Shown: positions 1 through 9,375 of the stretch, piece by piece
Position numbering within the stretch: the stretch's first letter is position 1
Layout: each line of letters opens with the position of its first letter
Source: CAJCIT01 sp963771305
Lineage (GTDB): Bacteria; Acidobacteriota; Terriglobia; Bryobacterales; Bryobacteraceae
DNA length: 64,000 bases
Direction: 5' to 3'
Assembly: GCA_963771305.1 (NCBI GenBank)
Contig: CAVYTS010000030.1
Location: forward strand, 19,648 to 83,647
Notes under the pieces: generated by a model
What the model was told of the DNA's origin: nothing
The model's database searches: none
Seen by the model: the letters and a program-made list of their open reading frames with translations, nothing else
Translations under genes and position numbers: made by a program

Positions 1-356
1 AGCACAAGCGCCGCGCCAAAACTGGCAATGACCAGCGTAATTGAGCCGTGTTTGCGCAGCCGCTTGAACAGAATCGTGTCGAGCAGCAGGGAGAGCAGCG
101 CCGTTAGTGCCGCTGCAACAACCATGGCGACGACGAGACCCCACCCGAAGGAAAACGGTCCGATGGGCGCCGCCAGGCCCTCGTTGATGGCCGTCAGTCC
201 GGTGGTTACGATGAGCGCAAGGTAAGCACCCCAAGCCAATAGCTCGCCATGACTGAAGTTGGAAAAGCGGACGATGGATAGGGTGAGGCTCAAGCCAATG
301 GCCCCCAGCGAGATCACCGAGCCAATGATGAGACCGTCCGCGATGATCTGAAACAC
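1..356 (-). CDS. livH: LivH-type branched-chain amino acid ABC transporter permease (partial)
   Basis: Partial gene: about 118 N-terminal residues, continuing past the left edge. It starts at a GTG (354-356) that shares one base with the TAG stop of the preceding ATPase gene (TAGTG), so the two are translationally coupled. The reading begins MFQIIADGLIIGSVISLGA and contains FSNFSHGELLAWGAYLAL, the conserved early segment of LivH/LivM inner-membrane permeases, with hydrophobic helices. By family it forms the membrane channel driven by LivG and LivF. A second permease (LivM) is expected further left but is outside the window. The substrate cannot be read from the permease. Confidence 0.9.
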   Translation of the reverse strand, partial: MFQIIADGLIIGSVISLGAIGLSLTLSIVRFSNFSHGELLAWGAYLALIVTTGLTAINEGLAAPIGPFSFGWGLVVAMVVAAALTALLSLLLDTILFKRLRKHGSITLVIASFGAALV

Positions 357-1108
357 TAGGCTTGTTCTTTCACAAACGGTTTACCTGTCCGGCGCCCTAG
401 ATAAAGCTCGGCGACACGATCATCATTCAGCAACTCGGAGCTGCGTGCCACGATGCGCTCTTTGCCCTCCACCAGAACAGCGGCGCGGTCGGCGAGTGCC
501 AGCGCGGCTTTGACGTTTTGTTCCACCAGAAGCACGGTAACTCCGCTGTCTCGCACTTCGCGCAGTTTGTCGAAAACCTGCTCCACCATTTTGGGGCTTA
601 AGCCAGCTGATGGTTCGTCCAGAATGAGCAGCTTGGGCCGGGCAATCAGCCCGCGCGCCACAGCTAGCATCTGACGCTGCCCGCCGGAGAGTTGTGCTGC
701 CCGTTGGGCGCGCTGGCGATAGAGATCCGGGAACACAGCGTAGACGGGATCCAAACGTTCAGGGCGATTCGCCTTTACGATGGCCGCGGCCAGTTCCAGG
801 TTTTCAGCGACGCTCAGATTCACAAACACATTCTCGGTCTGTGGCACGAAGGCCAGGCCTTCAAAGACCATGCGGTGCGCCGGCGTTCTTGTGATGTCTC
901 TTCCGAACAGCAGGTTGCGACCCTTGCTGATGGGAACCAGGCCCGCCACCGCTTTCACCAGCGTCGATTTACCGGCGCCATTCGGTCCGATGACGGCAAC
1001 AATTTCACCCGACTGCACGGTCAGGGAAGCCCCGCGAACAATGGAGAGCCCCGGCTCGTAACCTGCCTCGAGTGATCCAATTGCAAGAGCGTGCACTGGG
1101 TCTGTCAT
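356..1108 (-). CDS. livF: ABC transporter ATP-binding protein LivF
   Basis: 250 residues, the normal LivF length. Walker A GPNGAGKST is near residue 42, the signature LSGGQRQ near 140, and Walker B LLILDEPSAGLSP follows. The closing VAELYLG-type tail is typical of LivF. It is a cytoplasmic nucleotide-binding subunit that powers amino-acid-type uptake with LivG. The start overlaps the end of livG by 4 nt, and the TAG stop overlaps the livH GTG start by 1 nt. The whole cluster reads as one operon on the minus strand. Confidence 0.93.
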   Translation of the reverse strand: MTDPVHALAIGSLEAGYEPGLSIVRGASLTVQSGEIVAVIGPNGAGKSTLVKAVAGLVPISKGRNLLFGRDITRTPAHRMVFEGLAFVPQTENVFVNLSVAENLELAAAIVKANRPERLDPVYAVFPDLYRQRAQRAAQLSGGQRQMLAVARGLIARPKLLILDEPSAGLSPKMVEQVFDKLREVRDSGVTVLLVEQNVKAALALADRAAVLVEGKERIVARSSELLNDDRVAELYLGRRTGKPFVKEQA

Positions 1109-1878
1109 GCCGCGGTTCCCAGATAGGCCTCAATCACACGCGGATCGCTCAACACGGCGCTGGCATCGCCAGACATCAAAAGCCGGCCCTGCGCCATCAC
1201 CATCACCGGCCGGCATATAGAAGCCACCAGGTCCATGTTGTGTTCGATGATCAAGAACGTTGTTCCCTCGGCATTGAGGGCAGTCACCTTGTCAACGATC
1301 TGATCGAGCAATACCGGGTTGACGCCAGCGCCAGGCTCGTCCAGCAGCACTAGCTTTGGTTTCGAAACCATCACCCGCGCTAATTCGAGTAACTTGCGCT
1401 GGCCCCCTGACAAAATTCGCGCGGGCTTTTGCTCGAGATCCGACAGTCCTACAAGACTCAGCCAGTACCTTGCTGCTTCTCTGGTCTCCTGCTCCTGCCG
1501 GCTCACCAGCTTTCGTCGCACCCAGTTCATCCAGAAGCGCTCGCCGGCTTGTCCGGTGGCCGCCACCATCATGTTGTCCAGTACCGACATCTCCGGGAAA
1601 GGTCGCGGGATCTGAAAAGTGCGCGCTAAGCCAGCCGCGAATACATCGCAAGGCGAGTGTCCGGAAATGTCCCGGCCGTCCAGTAACACCCGTCCGGCTG
1701 ACAGCTTCAGGAACCCAGCCAGGCAATGGAACAGCGTTGTCTTCCCGGCGCCGTTGGGTCCGATCAGACCAGCGATGGAACCCGATTTCAAAGAAAAGGA
1801 AACCTGGTTCACCGCCTGATGGCCACCGAAGCTCTTGGTGATCCCGTCTACCACCAGAAGATCGCAGTCGGGTCTCAT
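1105..1878 (-). CDS. livG: ABC transporter ATP-binding protein LivG
   Basis: 257 residues. Walker A GPNGAGKTT is near residue 39, the signature LSGGQRKLLELARV near 156, and Walker B LVLLDEPGAGVNP follows. The ending VIEAYLGTAA is the usual LivG C-terminus, and GLARTFQIPRPFPEMSVLDN is a LivG-type Q-loop region. It is the cytoplasmic ATPase partner of LivF. The start overlaps the upstream fusion gene by 4 nt (ATGA), so it is translationally coupled. The family is hydrophobic or branched-chain amino acid uptake, but the actual ligand is set by the binding protein and is unknown here. Confidence 0.93.
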   Translation of the reverse strand: MRPDCDLLVVDGITKSFGGHQAVNQVSFSLKSGSIAGLIGPNGAGKTTLFHCLAGFLKLSAGRVLLDGRDISGHSPCDVFAAGLARTFQIPRPFPEMSVLDNMMVAATGQAGERFWMNWVRRKLVSRQEQETREAARYWLSLVGLSDLEQKPARILSGGQRKLLELARVMVSKPKLVLLDEPGAGVNPVLLDQIVDKVTALNAEGTTFLIIEHNMDLVASICRPVMVMAQGRLLMSGDASAVLSDPRVIEAYLGTAA

Positions 1879-3359
1879 TCCACAACAGCCTCTGCTTCGA
1901 TCTCCACCAGATAACCATCGCCAATCAATGCGGCAACTTGGAGCATCGTGTTGGCAGGACGGGTCTCGCCGAAGTAACTGCCGTGGACTCTACTCACAAC
2001 CTCCCAGTCGTTTGCGTTCGTCAGGTAGACTCTGGTCCGCACAATGTCTTCGGCGCATCCGCCCAGAGCCTTGATGCTGGCGGTGATCTTGTCCAGGATG
2101 TAGGTGGTCTGGACGGCAGCATCGTTCTTGCCAATTAAGTGCCCAATCCCATGTGTCGCCGTCGTCCCTGACACCATGATGCGGTCCCCTGTCCGAACCG
2201 CGCGCGAGTACCCGGCGATGGGCTCCCAAGCGCTGCCGCTGTCAAGCTTCCAACGATTGGAATAGCCTTCGATCGGTTGGCGCTTCCACAGCGGAGTCAA
2301 GGATTTCAAGTGATGGCTCAGATCTCCCGACGCCGTCAGGAACGGTGGCCGGCGATACTCGTCCCCACAGTCGCCTGGTATACGCCGGGTTCCGGCAAAT
2401 GCCTTGGACAGAGTGGCATTGTCTTCCTCATCTAGGGCAAAATCAAACAGCTTCAGGTTGTCGGCCCGGTGCTCGGACTCGCCCAATCGGGCGCCAACAA
2501 TTATGGCGGCCACGGCGCTTTGTTCCAGCACCCAGCGAGTTGCCACGTTCGACAAGGATGCCCCATGCTTGCTTCCAATCGCTCGAGCGGCCCTCAGCAC
2601 GTTCTGTAAGGCGCACCACCCACCCACCGCGTGAATGAAGCGCTGGTACTTCATCTTGCTCCAGTCGTTCACCGCGGCGGGTTCGGTCGCTCCCACCCAG
2701 CGCTCTGTCAGAAATCCGCCACCGAGCGTGCCGTATGCCAACAGCCGTACTCCCCGGTCCAGACACAGGTCGGACATCGCCTCAGTTGCTCGCCGATCGA
2801 GCAAGGACAAACACACTTGGTTGGTAGCAATCGGGATGCCCTCGTTCAACAACAGCCGCAAGTGCGCAGTATCAAAATTTGTCAGACCCAGATGGGCAAT
2901 CAACCCTTCCCCTCGGAGCCGGGCCAGCTCCACCATCGCGTCAATATAACGAGGATCGTCGAATGTCCACCAATGAAACTGCATCAGGTCGATACATGAG
3001 GTTTGAAGACGATCCAAGGCTCGCTCGACACCCTCTCGAACTGTGGCCGGAGTCATCGGCCCCGGGGAAGGGCACCACTTGGTAAAGGCCCGCACTGGCG
3101 GATGGCCGGCGGAAGCCAACAACGTTCCGGTAATGACTTCTGCCGATCCGTAATGATCGGCCATGTCAAAGGAGTCGAAGCCCGCCCGCGCGTACTCGGC
3201 CATTCCGGCGGCTCCTTGTACCGGATCCAGAGCTGTGCCTCCGCGCTCCATGTCAGCCACTTGCCATAGACCCGTCACGATGCGCGAGATCTCGAGCCCC
3301 GGAGCCAGCATGGTGCGCTGCGGGCGCGCCACAGCGGGTTCAATTGTCTGATCGCTCAT
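1875..3359 (-). CDS. Aldo/keto reductase fused to a RidA (YjgF/UK114) domain
   Basis: 494 residues with two domains. Residues ~10-340 are an aldo/keto reductase: TGLWQVADMERGG, DSFDMADHYGSAE (catalytic Asp and Tyr region), an LMQFHWW strand and a C-terminal SNVATRWVLEQ helix. After a ~25-residue linker, ~365-494 is a RidA/YjgF domain (GDRIMVSGTTATH, VRTRVYLTN, RPANTMLQVAAL, VEIEAEAVV). The RidA arginine of the family is present in VRTRVYLTN. The gene lies between the binding-protein gene and livG with 4-nt overlaps on both sides. By family, AKRs reduce carbonyls with NADPH and RidA hydrolyses reactive enamines/imines. A role in processing or detoxifying the imported nitrogen compound is inference. 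Confidence 0.88.
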   Translation of the reverse strand: MSDQTIEPAVARPQRTMLAPGLEISRIVTGLWQVADMERGGTALDPVQGAAGMAEYARAGFDSFDMADHYGSAEVITGTLLASAGHPPVRAFTKWCPSPGPMTPATVREGVERALDRLQTSCIDLMQFHWWTFDDPRYIDAMVELARLRGEGLIAHLGLTNFDTAHLRLLLNEGIPIATNQVCLSLLDRRATEAMSDLCLDRGVRLLAYGTLGGGFLTERWVGATEPAAVNDWSKMKYQRFIHAVGGWCALQNVLRAARAIGSKHGASLSNVATRWVLEQSAVAAIIVGARLGESEHRADNLKLFDFALDEEDNATLSKAFAGTRRIPGDCGDEYRRPPFLTASGDLSHHLKSLTPLWKRQPIEGYSNRWKLDSGSAWEPIAGYSRAVRTGDRIMVSGTTATHGIGHLIGKNDAAVQTTYILDKITASIKALGGCAEDIVRTRVYLTNANDWEVVSRVHGSYFGETRPANTMLQVAALIGDGYLVEIEAEAVVE

Positions 3360-4657
3360 TTTTGTAGCCGTGCCTGAATCGCCTGGACATCTTCCATGGA
3401 CACTTGTCCGGCCGTCGTCACTTCACCGTTGGATATCTTCCAGGTTCGGAATGGGCCTGCGATATCGCCGTACTTGTCAAACTGCACGGGGCCAATCACG
3501 CCAACGTAGCGGACGCGTTTCTTTTCGCGGATCAGTTGGAGGGCCCGCGCAAAGCCCTCTGGACCAGCATGAACAACTTCTCCACCCGGATCGGTGACCC
3601 TGCGAATGGCGCCGCGTATGGCGGCCGCTTCAAAGCTGCCGGCTTGCGCAACGGCCAACCCCAGAATGATGCTCGCATCAAATGCGCGATCTGCCGCGGG
3701 CGAGTCCGGATCGATACCGCCGCTCATGGCGGAGTAGGCCTTGGCGAAGTATTCGGTTGAGGGTGTCCTCGTCGATCCGGATGAGGTGCCATACGCGTTG
3801 TTCAGAAATTGTTTCCCAACGCCCTTGATGAAGTCAGCTGTGTTCATGCCATCGTTCAACAGGAAAAGCTGTGGGCCGCCCTGTTGAATCCATGTGCGCA
3901 CAATGGTGGTGCCGTCACCCGGGTAACCAACGAAGTAAAGCGCCGGCGGGTCGTCCTTGAGAGCCTTGGTGACTTCCGCGTTGTAAGAAGATTGGTCGGC
4001 ATTGTAAGCCGTGACGCCGATGATCTTGCCGCCCAACGCCTGATACGCCCGGCGAAACTCGGCTACCATGTTAACCCCAAAGTCGTTGTTGACGTAAATG
4101 ATGGTCAGGGCCTTGATTCCCCGTTCCAGCGCATATTTGGCGGCCGCCGTTCCCTGCAGCGCATCGCCGGTAATGGTCCGAAAAAACCAGCCACCGGTTT
4201 TTCCTTCGACGGCTAGTTTGGTGAGCGAGGGCGTCGAAGAGGCCGGCGAAATCTGAACTACGCCGGCAGGCGCCGTTACCGATGTCACCATCGGCATCGT
4301 GACCGAACTGATGGTGCCCCCAATGATGGCAGGCACCTTCTTGAGATCCACCAACTGGCGGGCCTGATCGACGCCCACTGAGCCCTGACTCTGATCGTCG
4401 CGCACGTCAAATGCCAGCTTGCATCCCGCAATCCCCTGCGTCCCTGCCGCCTTGTTCAGGTCCCGGAAAGCCAGCTCAACGGATTTGCTGGCAGCTTGAC
4501 CATAGCGCCCAGCGGCTCCGGTGAGGGAAACCACCACGCCCACCGTATGCGTACACGAAGGCGATTGAGCATAAGCGATCTGGGAGCCAAGAGCCGCAAT
4601 CATCGCGAGGGCGGGCGAGGAAATCAAAAGTCGGATACGACAACGTAATGGGAGCAA
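3356..4657 (-). CDS. Periplasmic substrate-binding protein of LivK family (ABC uptake)
   Basis: 433 residues. An N-terminal signal peptide ends near residue 30 (SQIAYA-QS). The mature protein begins TVGVVVSLTGAAGRYGQAA, the Peripla_BP_6 opening, followed by ELAFRDLNKAAG, FFRTITGDALQG, IYVNNDFGVNMV and YFVGYPGDG, typical of leucine/amide/urea-type binding proteins. It is exported to the periplasm and hands ligand to the LivH/M permease. It is the first gene of the transporter operon and lies 78 bp downstream of the true end of the MBOAT gene on the same strand. The ligand is not predictable from sequence alone. Confidence 0.9.
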   Translation of the reverse strand: MLPLRCRIRLLISSPALAMIAALGSQIAYAQSPSCTHTVGVVVSLTGAAGRYGQAASKSVELAFRDLNKAAGTQGIAGCKLAFDVRDDQSQGSVGVDQARQLVDLKKVPAIIGGTISSVTMPMVTSVTAPAGVVQISPASSTPSLTKLAVEGKTGGWFFRTITGDALQGTAAAKYALERGIKALTIIYVNNDFGVNMVAEFRRAYQALGGKIIGVTAYNADQSSYNAEVTKALKDDPPALYFVGYPGDGTTIVRTWIQQGGPQLFLLNDGMNTADFIKGVGKQFLNNAYGTSSGSTRTPSTEYFAKAYSAMSGGIDPDSPAADRAFDASIILGLAVAQAGSFEAAAIRGAIRRVTDPGGEVVHAGPEGFARALQLIREKKRVRYVGVIGPVQFDKYGDIAGPFRTWKISNGEVTTAGQVSMEDVQAIQARLQK

Positions 4658-4735
4658 TTTCTGATTGTTCCACGAGCGAGTTTGCGAGGCCTCAATGCCG
4701 CAAGCAGCCCGGACAGGAAATTCCCCGCTTGCCTC

Positions 4736-6175
4736 CTAGAACCTGCCGTAGACAATCTCAGGCACGGACTGATTCACAAGAAGGCCGATGGCTAGTATGC
4801 CCGCGAGAAGCGCGGTCAACCAGGCGGTCCGCAGATACCGAGAGGCCAGAGGGTTTCCCCTGCTCTCGGAAAAACGCTCGATCCGCGTTCGCGCCTCTTC
4901 CCAACTCGCTAATACGATTGTCGAAACCACGAGGACCCCGGCCTACAGCATCACGGCCACCTGCAGCCCAAATGCCGAATAGATGTGCTGGATTTGGCCC
5001 CAGTCCGACCAGAACCAAGTCAGTGGAAACGTAAACCAAGTGAACGTGAGGCCTCTGCTTACGGCGAGCCAGACCGGGCCTGCGGATAGTTCACGGTAAC
5101 GTTTGCGGCCTAATTTTGCCGTCGCCATCACCTGGAAGAGCTTGTTGAAGGCAACACCGCCATCTTGCAAAAGACCGAAGAACAAGAATACTGATGTAGA
5201 ACCATGCCAGATCCCCACCAAGAAGAAAGTTACAAAGTACGCCAGTACTCTAATGTAGGGTTCGACGGAACGCTTCGGAAACCGCCTCATCAGGTCCGTA
5301 ACAAGCGGCAAGTAGACATAGTCCTTTAACCAATTGGAAAGTGTGATGTGCCAGCGTGACCAGAAATCGATGAAGCTTGCGGCCGAGAACGGACGGTCAA
5401 AATTCTCCGGCAGTTTCATGCCGAGTAACGATGCAATTCCAAGGGCCGCGTCGATGTAACCCGAAAAATTGGTGTAGAGGAAAAAGGTATAGGAGACAAA
5501 AATGAGGGCGCCGTTGAAGCTTCGCTCACTCAAGTTCCCCTGACCACCGATCACCGACTGGACGGCGCCTTCATCGACCGTGGAAAACAGAAACGCAAGT
5601 ACACGCGCCTTGAACGCGCCTCGAACGATCCGCTCCAACGCCTTCATCACCCAACTGAGAGTTAGAGGTTCACGCTCAGGACCTTCGAGCGTCTCCTCAA
5701 AATCCTGGTACCGCTGGATTGGTCCCGACACAAAAGTCGTGAAATTGGGCGTGTAGCAAAGGTACGAAACGAGAGGCACCCGCGCCGCCAGGGCTCCTCG
5801 GCGCGTGTCAATCAGGAGACTCAATACCCGAAACAGAATGTACGACAGTCCAACCGTGACATAAGCAGCAGTCAGAAATGTCCCATGCGGAAGGAAGCTG
5901 TACTTCTTCAGCCAAACAAAAAGACACAAAACAAGGCCAACGGTCACTCCAAGTGCGTAGCGGCTACCGCTTTGGACCCATAGCAAACTGAGGAAGCCTA
6001 CCGCCGTGAAGGCCAACAGAGGAAGCAGTGCGGTGGGTGCCGGCGTCAGCAAGAAGAGAAACGCGCCGCTGGACGCAAGCAGGGCATACCGTCTCCATCG
6101 GGAGTTCGGCATCAGGTTGAACAACAGAACCGCGATGAGAGCGAAACCAAGAAACTGCGTTGTGATGCTGGTCAC
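4736..6175 (-). pseudogene. MBOAT family O-acyltransferase interrupted by in-frame TAG
   Basis: A polytopic membrane O-acyltransferase of the AlgI/DltB type. The open frame gives 410 residues and stops at a TAG at 4943-4945. The same frame then continues (AGVLVVSTIVLASWEEA...) to a hydrophobic helix and the end VPEIVYGRF at 4736, giving ~480 residues, the normal family length. Family motifs present: NFTTFVSGPIQRYQDF, FWSRWHITLSNWLKDYVYLP and the catalytic-His motif VGIWHGS. The loss would remove the last membrane segment. The start overlaps the SGNH gene stop by 4 nt. In AlgI-like systems MBOAT and SGNH proteins together move acyl groups onto extracytoplasmic glycans; here the acceptor is unknown. 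The stop could be a real nonsense mutation or a base error. Confidence 0.82.
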
Positions 6176-7314
6176 AGGTACCGCCGTGGCGTCTGGATCG
6201 GACCTGGTTGACCGTCCCGCCGGTTGCCGGTCTGCGGGTTCTCTGAACGGACGCGCTGAATGATTGCGTCCGCGATCGTGTGGCCGAGAACCGAGTGTGC
6301 CGCCGGGCCGGGATGACCATCGACGACATAATAGAATCGCTCAGCGTGGGAAACGGCTCGGAAGTAGGGGGCGGTATCAACCGGCCGCAGCCCGTTTTTG
6401 CGCGCCAAAGCGGCGACTCTTTGGCCGAAAGCGGCAGGGTCGCGGCCCGGGATTTCGATCCGGTCGCTCAACATTCCAGCGCCAATCCGGCTTGGAAGAA
6501 TGGCAACAAAAAAGGGCGCATGGCTGCCGCCAAGCTGGGCCCGAATCTTCGCGAATGTCTTATCTAGCTATTCGTAGTACCGCTCGTAGGTGGGTGACGG
6601 AGGTGCCCTCAGCGCGTCATCGGCAGCGCCATAATTTCGATACGACTGGTATAGAAAGTCATCGTCGCTGAGCAGCATGTGTTGTGCCATGAAGTCTGTC
6701 CGGCTACGGCGCATCCAATCCCGGACTTGTCCCTGGAGGTTCATCTGTGCGGGCTGCGCCGGCGCCGCGTTTGGGTGCGCCGCTTTGTGTTGGACGTCCT
6801 CATAGGCGATCAATAGATCCACAGGACAGATTTCGAGAACAATTGCGTTGGGTTGGAGCGCCAATGCCCTTGCGATTTTGCCGGGGATCTGGAGGGTGCT
6901 TACCATGGCTCCCATATTCTGCGCGTCGACTGGCCGGTGCAACGCCCGCGAGAGCTCCGTTTCGGCTCGGGTCGCGAAAAAATCCTCCTCGGAAACATAA
7001 AGGCCCAATCCGATAGAGGTACCCATGGTGACAAGGCGGAACTCTCCGGGCGCCTTTGTTAGACAAGAGGTCGGGCTCCGGAAGCCACATTCGTTGAACC
7101 CGTACTCATACTCCTTGCCTTCCGTATTCTTCATTCGCATGACGCAGTTCGGCTTGTTGCCGTCACCAACCGAGCAGGCAAAGCTCTCATAGTCCGCCCA
7201 GAGAACGCGGCAAACCAATTCGCTGACTCCGACGAGTAGCGCCACCGTAAGCAGCATGACACCAGGAATCAGAAAAAAATCGCGCCAGGAAAGCGGAGGA
7301 TCAGTAGACGTCAA
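6172..7314 (-). pseudogene. SGNH/AlgJ-like acyltransferase-hydrolase interrupted by in-frame TAG
   Basis: An N-terminal membrane anchor (FFLIPGVMLLTVALLVGVSEL, residues ~13-33) precedes a periplasmic SGNH-type domain. TMGTSIGLGLY carries the probable nucleophile Ser near residue 100, and QNMGAMVSTLQIPGK is the GNH-like block. The frame stops at TAG 6568-6570 after ERYYE, then continues in the same frame LDKTFAKIRAQLGG...FFVAILPSR, ending with the DGHP...H motif that supplies the catalytic Asp/His, to 6172. Without readthrough, the product would lack this catalytic pair. It sits between FkbH and MBOAT genes with 4-nt overlaps at both ends, a classic acyl-transfer trio. Neighbouring decay suggests pseudogenisation; sequencing error cannot be excluded. 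Confidence 0.8.
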
Positions 7315-7874
7315 CCGGGAGCCTCCGACATTTGGTACGAGGACTCAGGGTCGAAGCCTATTCTTTGCACTTCCATCGGCACGGACTCAGGCGCTTCGAC
7401 ATCCGTAGACAACGTCCAAACTGTCTGGCCATCTGCTTTGCGTTCAACCAGCGAGAATCCTAACGTCCCGTAGTGATGCTCCACCAACTTATTGCGATTG
7501 GTGGGCAAATAGCTTCCGATGAGGTCCCGAATGCTGCGGCGTCGGGCGTTGCCGAGCAGTTCACGCAGAACCATGCGCTCAACGCCACGGCCAAGCACCC
7601 GGCAGCTCATCAACCACAGGTCGATCTCCCAGTCATTTTCGTGGACGGGCCGGCAGAGAACAACACTAATCATTCCTTTATCGCCGAAGACATCGGACAG
7701 CCGAACCTGCAAGCTGAAGTACGACGAATCGACGGCAAATCGTTCCACATCGACTTCGGTATAGCGGCGCGTCGTCAGGTTGAACTGATTGGATTTGTTG
7801 ATGAGCTGCGCGATGCGTTTGCGCCGCAAATCACATACTAACGACACGGAACCGCTGTTCGCTGTCGTTAACAA
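7311..7874 (-). pseudogene. FkbH-like HAD-IIIC protein, C-terminal remnant
   Basis: Only the C-terminal ~180 residues remain. RIAQLINKSNQFNLTTRRYT is the hallmark of FkbH/HAD-IIIC proteins, which load a glyceryl or similar group on an acyl carrier protein. A GNAT-like tail follows (DLWLMSCRVLGRGVERMVLRELL, HYGTLGFSLVERK). The N-terminal HAD catalytic part is missing. Family similarity ends near DLRRKR, immediately beside a direct repeat and an insertion sequence, so the gene was probably truncated by that insertion. The remaining start (~7874) lies in insertion-junction sequence and is unlikely to be native. The stop overlaps the SGNH start by 4 nt, showing the original operon order. Confidence 0.75.
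7827..7863 (+). repeat. Direct repeat, left copy, flanking the ISNCY element
   Basis: 37 bp beginning caaatcacatactaacga and ending ccgctgttcgct. It matches 9369-9404 except for one extra a and one t/c change. It lies exactly where FkbH family similarity stops, so it probably represents the duplicated insertion target. Confidence 0.75.
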
Positions 7875-9375
7875 GTCAAGATGTGTCCGGTTTGATTAAC
7901 ACGTGATCTGTCCGGTTTGTGAAACAAAGCGATGCGGCCTTTTAGGCCGCCGCCTTGGTTTTGGGTTTGGCCTTTGCTTTTCCATCGGAGAAAACAGAAG
8001 CCGTAGTCGGCGCGGTGGGAAAGTGGGAATCTCGCGGTTTGGGCGAGATTTCCAAGGGAGTGTGGGGGCCGGTGAAAACCTGCTCTTGGTTTTCCACGGC
8101 TTCCATGCTCCCGCCTTTTCCACGGCGCTTGGGGTTGCTTTCACGGATCAACGTCACTCCCTCACGGTCGAACCTCCCCACCAGGTGGGGGCCGTAACGG
8201 ATTGAAACCGTCCCATCCAGGTGCTCATGGATCGTTACCGTGCTCCCGGCCAGAGTGCTACGGAACCGGGTCTTTTCAATATGCCAGCGGCGGTCCGCAA
8301 TCGCAACCGTGTTGTCCTTGTTCACGACTCGCTCCGTTTGCACCGTGAAGATCCAGTTCAGGTCGCTCCGGCTGGTGCGCCGAAATGCGGTACCCTCTCC
8401 ATCGCCGCTACTTGGAACTTGCTGTTAAACTCCGCGATGTACTGCTCTCGCAGAAACGCATTGGCGCCCTCTGCCGTCGTAATGCCAGCCAGCCGCAGTT
8501 CCTGTGGTAACCGCCCTTGCCAAGTTCCAAAGCTACCTTCGGACCGGCCCCGCGCCTGGGGAGAATACGCCGCAATCATCTGTATTCCCAGCTCCTTCAT
8601 CGCCCGCCCCACCTGCGTCAAACGGTGCTTTTCCACCTTCGCCCCCTCCTTGACGGTCACGAAAAAGTGACTCCCCCGGTCACTATACAAAGCGCAGAAC
8701 AGGCCTTCGACTTCGATCACCTCCCGCAAGCCGGCCATCACCGTTCGCGTTGATTCTTCCTCCACCAACTGCGCCTAGTAGATCTCGCTGCTGGCATCAT
8801 CGAGAATCACGATCAGGTCGTACCACCGATCGTCGTTCAGCCAGCGATGCGGGCTGCCGTCAATGTGCAACAGCATGCCTGGCATCGGTCGCCGTGGCCG
8901 CCGGCGCCGGTGCGGCCCACGCTTTCGCCAGTTCGCTACCAGCCCCGCTCCCTGCAGCGCTTGCTGCACCCAGGTGTAGCTCAGACTGATCTCATGCTCC
9001 TCCCGCAACTTCTCGTGGAAGTGCCGCATGTTCAGATCGAAATACACTTCCTGATACAACCGCAACACCTCCTCCGCCGTTTCCATCGGAACCCGGTGAA
9101 TGCTTCTCTTCCCCCGTCTTTGATCAAACAATCCCGTGTAGCCGAATTCCTGATATCGGTCCCTGATCCGCCTCATCGTTCGCTCGGTTACCCCCGCGAT
9201 CTCAGCTGCCTCCATCCAGCTGATCTTCTTGGCCATCGCCTTCAGCAGCACATCCTGCAATTTCATCGTCCGCTCCCTTGTCGCGGCCCTTATCGATCCC
9301 GAGAGTGTCAACTCCCAGCATCGCCGCCACTCGGCTAACCGGACATATCACGCGTGAATTCGACCGGACAAATCA
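7864..9375 (-). mobile_element. ISNCY/IS1202-type insertion sequence (damaged)
   Basis: The element holds the broken transposase and ends in imperfect inverted repeats. The left end from 7881 reads atgtgtccggtttgatt and the complement of the right end from ~9373 reads atttgtccggtcgaatt. Each repeat contains a second inner tgtccggtt copy about 20 bases in. A 36-37 bp direct repeat (7827-7863 and 9369-9404, one indel and one substitution apart) flanks it, as expected of IS1202-group elements, which make unusually long target duplications. The left repeat is separated from the left inverted repeat by 17 bp, so the exact boundary there is uncertain. Confidence 0.72.
7942..9311 (-). pseudogene. 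ISNCY/IS1202-group transposase, internal stop plus frameshift
   Basis: Three collinear pieces make one DDE transposase. First piece: helix-turn-helix (MEAAEIAGVTERTMRRIRDRY), then RHFHEKLREEHEISLSYTWV and MLLHIDGSPHRWL with the first Asp. It ends SSEIY at a TAG (8775-8777) and continues in frame as AQLVEEESTRTV. Second piece: ALYSDRGSHFF (second Asp) and SPQARGRSEGSFG (Glu). A lost base near 8392-8396 in a G/C run shifts the frame; the other frame restores GTAFRRTSRSDLNWIF and the tail VQTERVVNKDNTVAI. The likely true start is the ATG of MKLQDVLLKAMAKK at ~9266. It is inactive as read. Confidence 0.82.

Noticed and set aside
4943..8777. Reassignment of TAG to an amino acid, suggested by three in-frame TAG codons
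   Set aside because: TAG is clearly used as a normal stop nearby, for example at the end of livF (overlapping the livH start), the RraA-like gene, udgX, the IS1634-type transposase and the CheY-like regulator.
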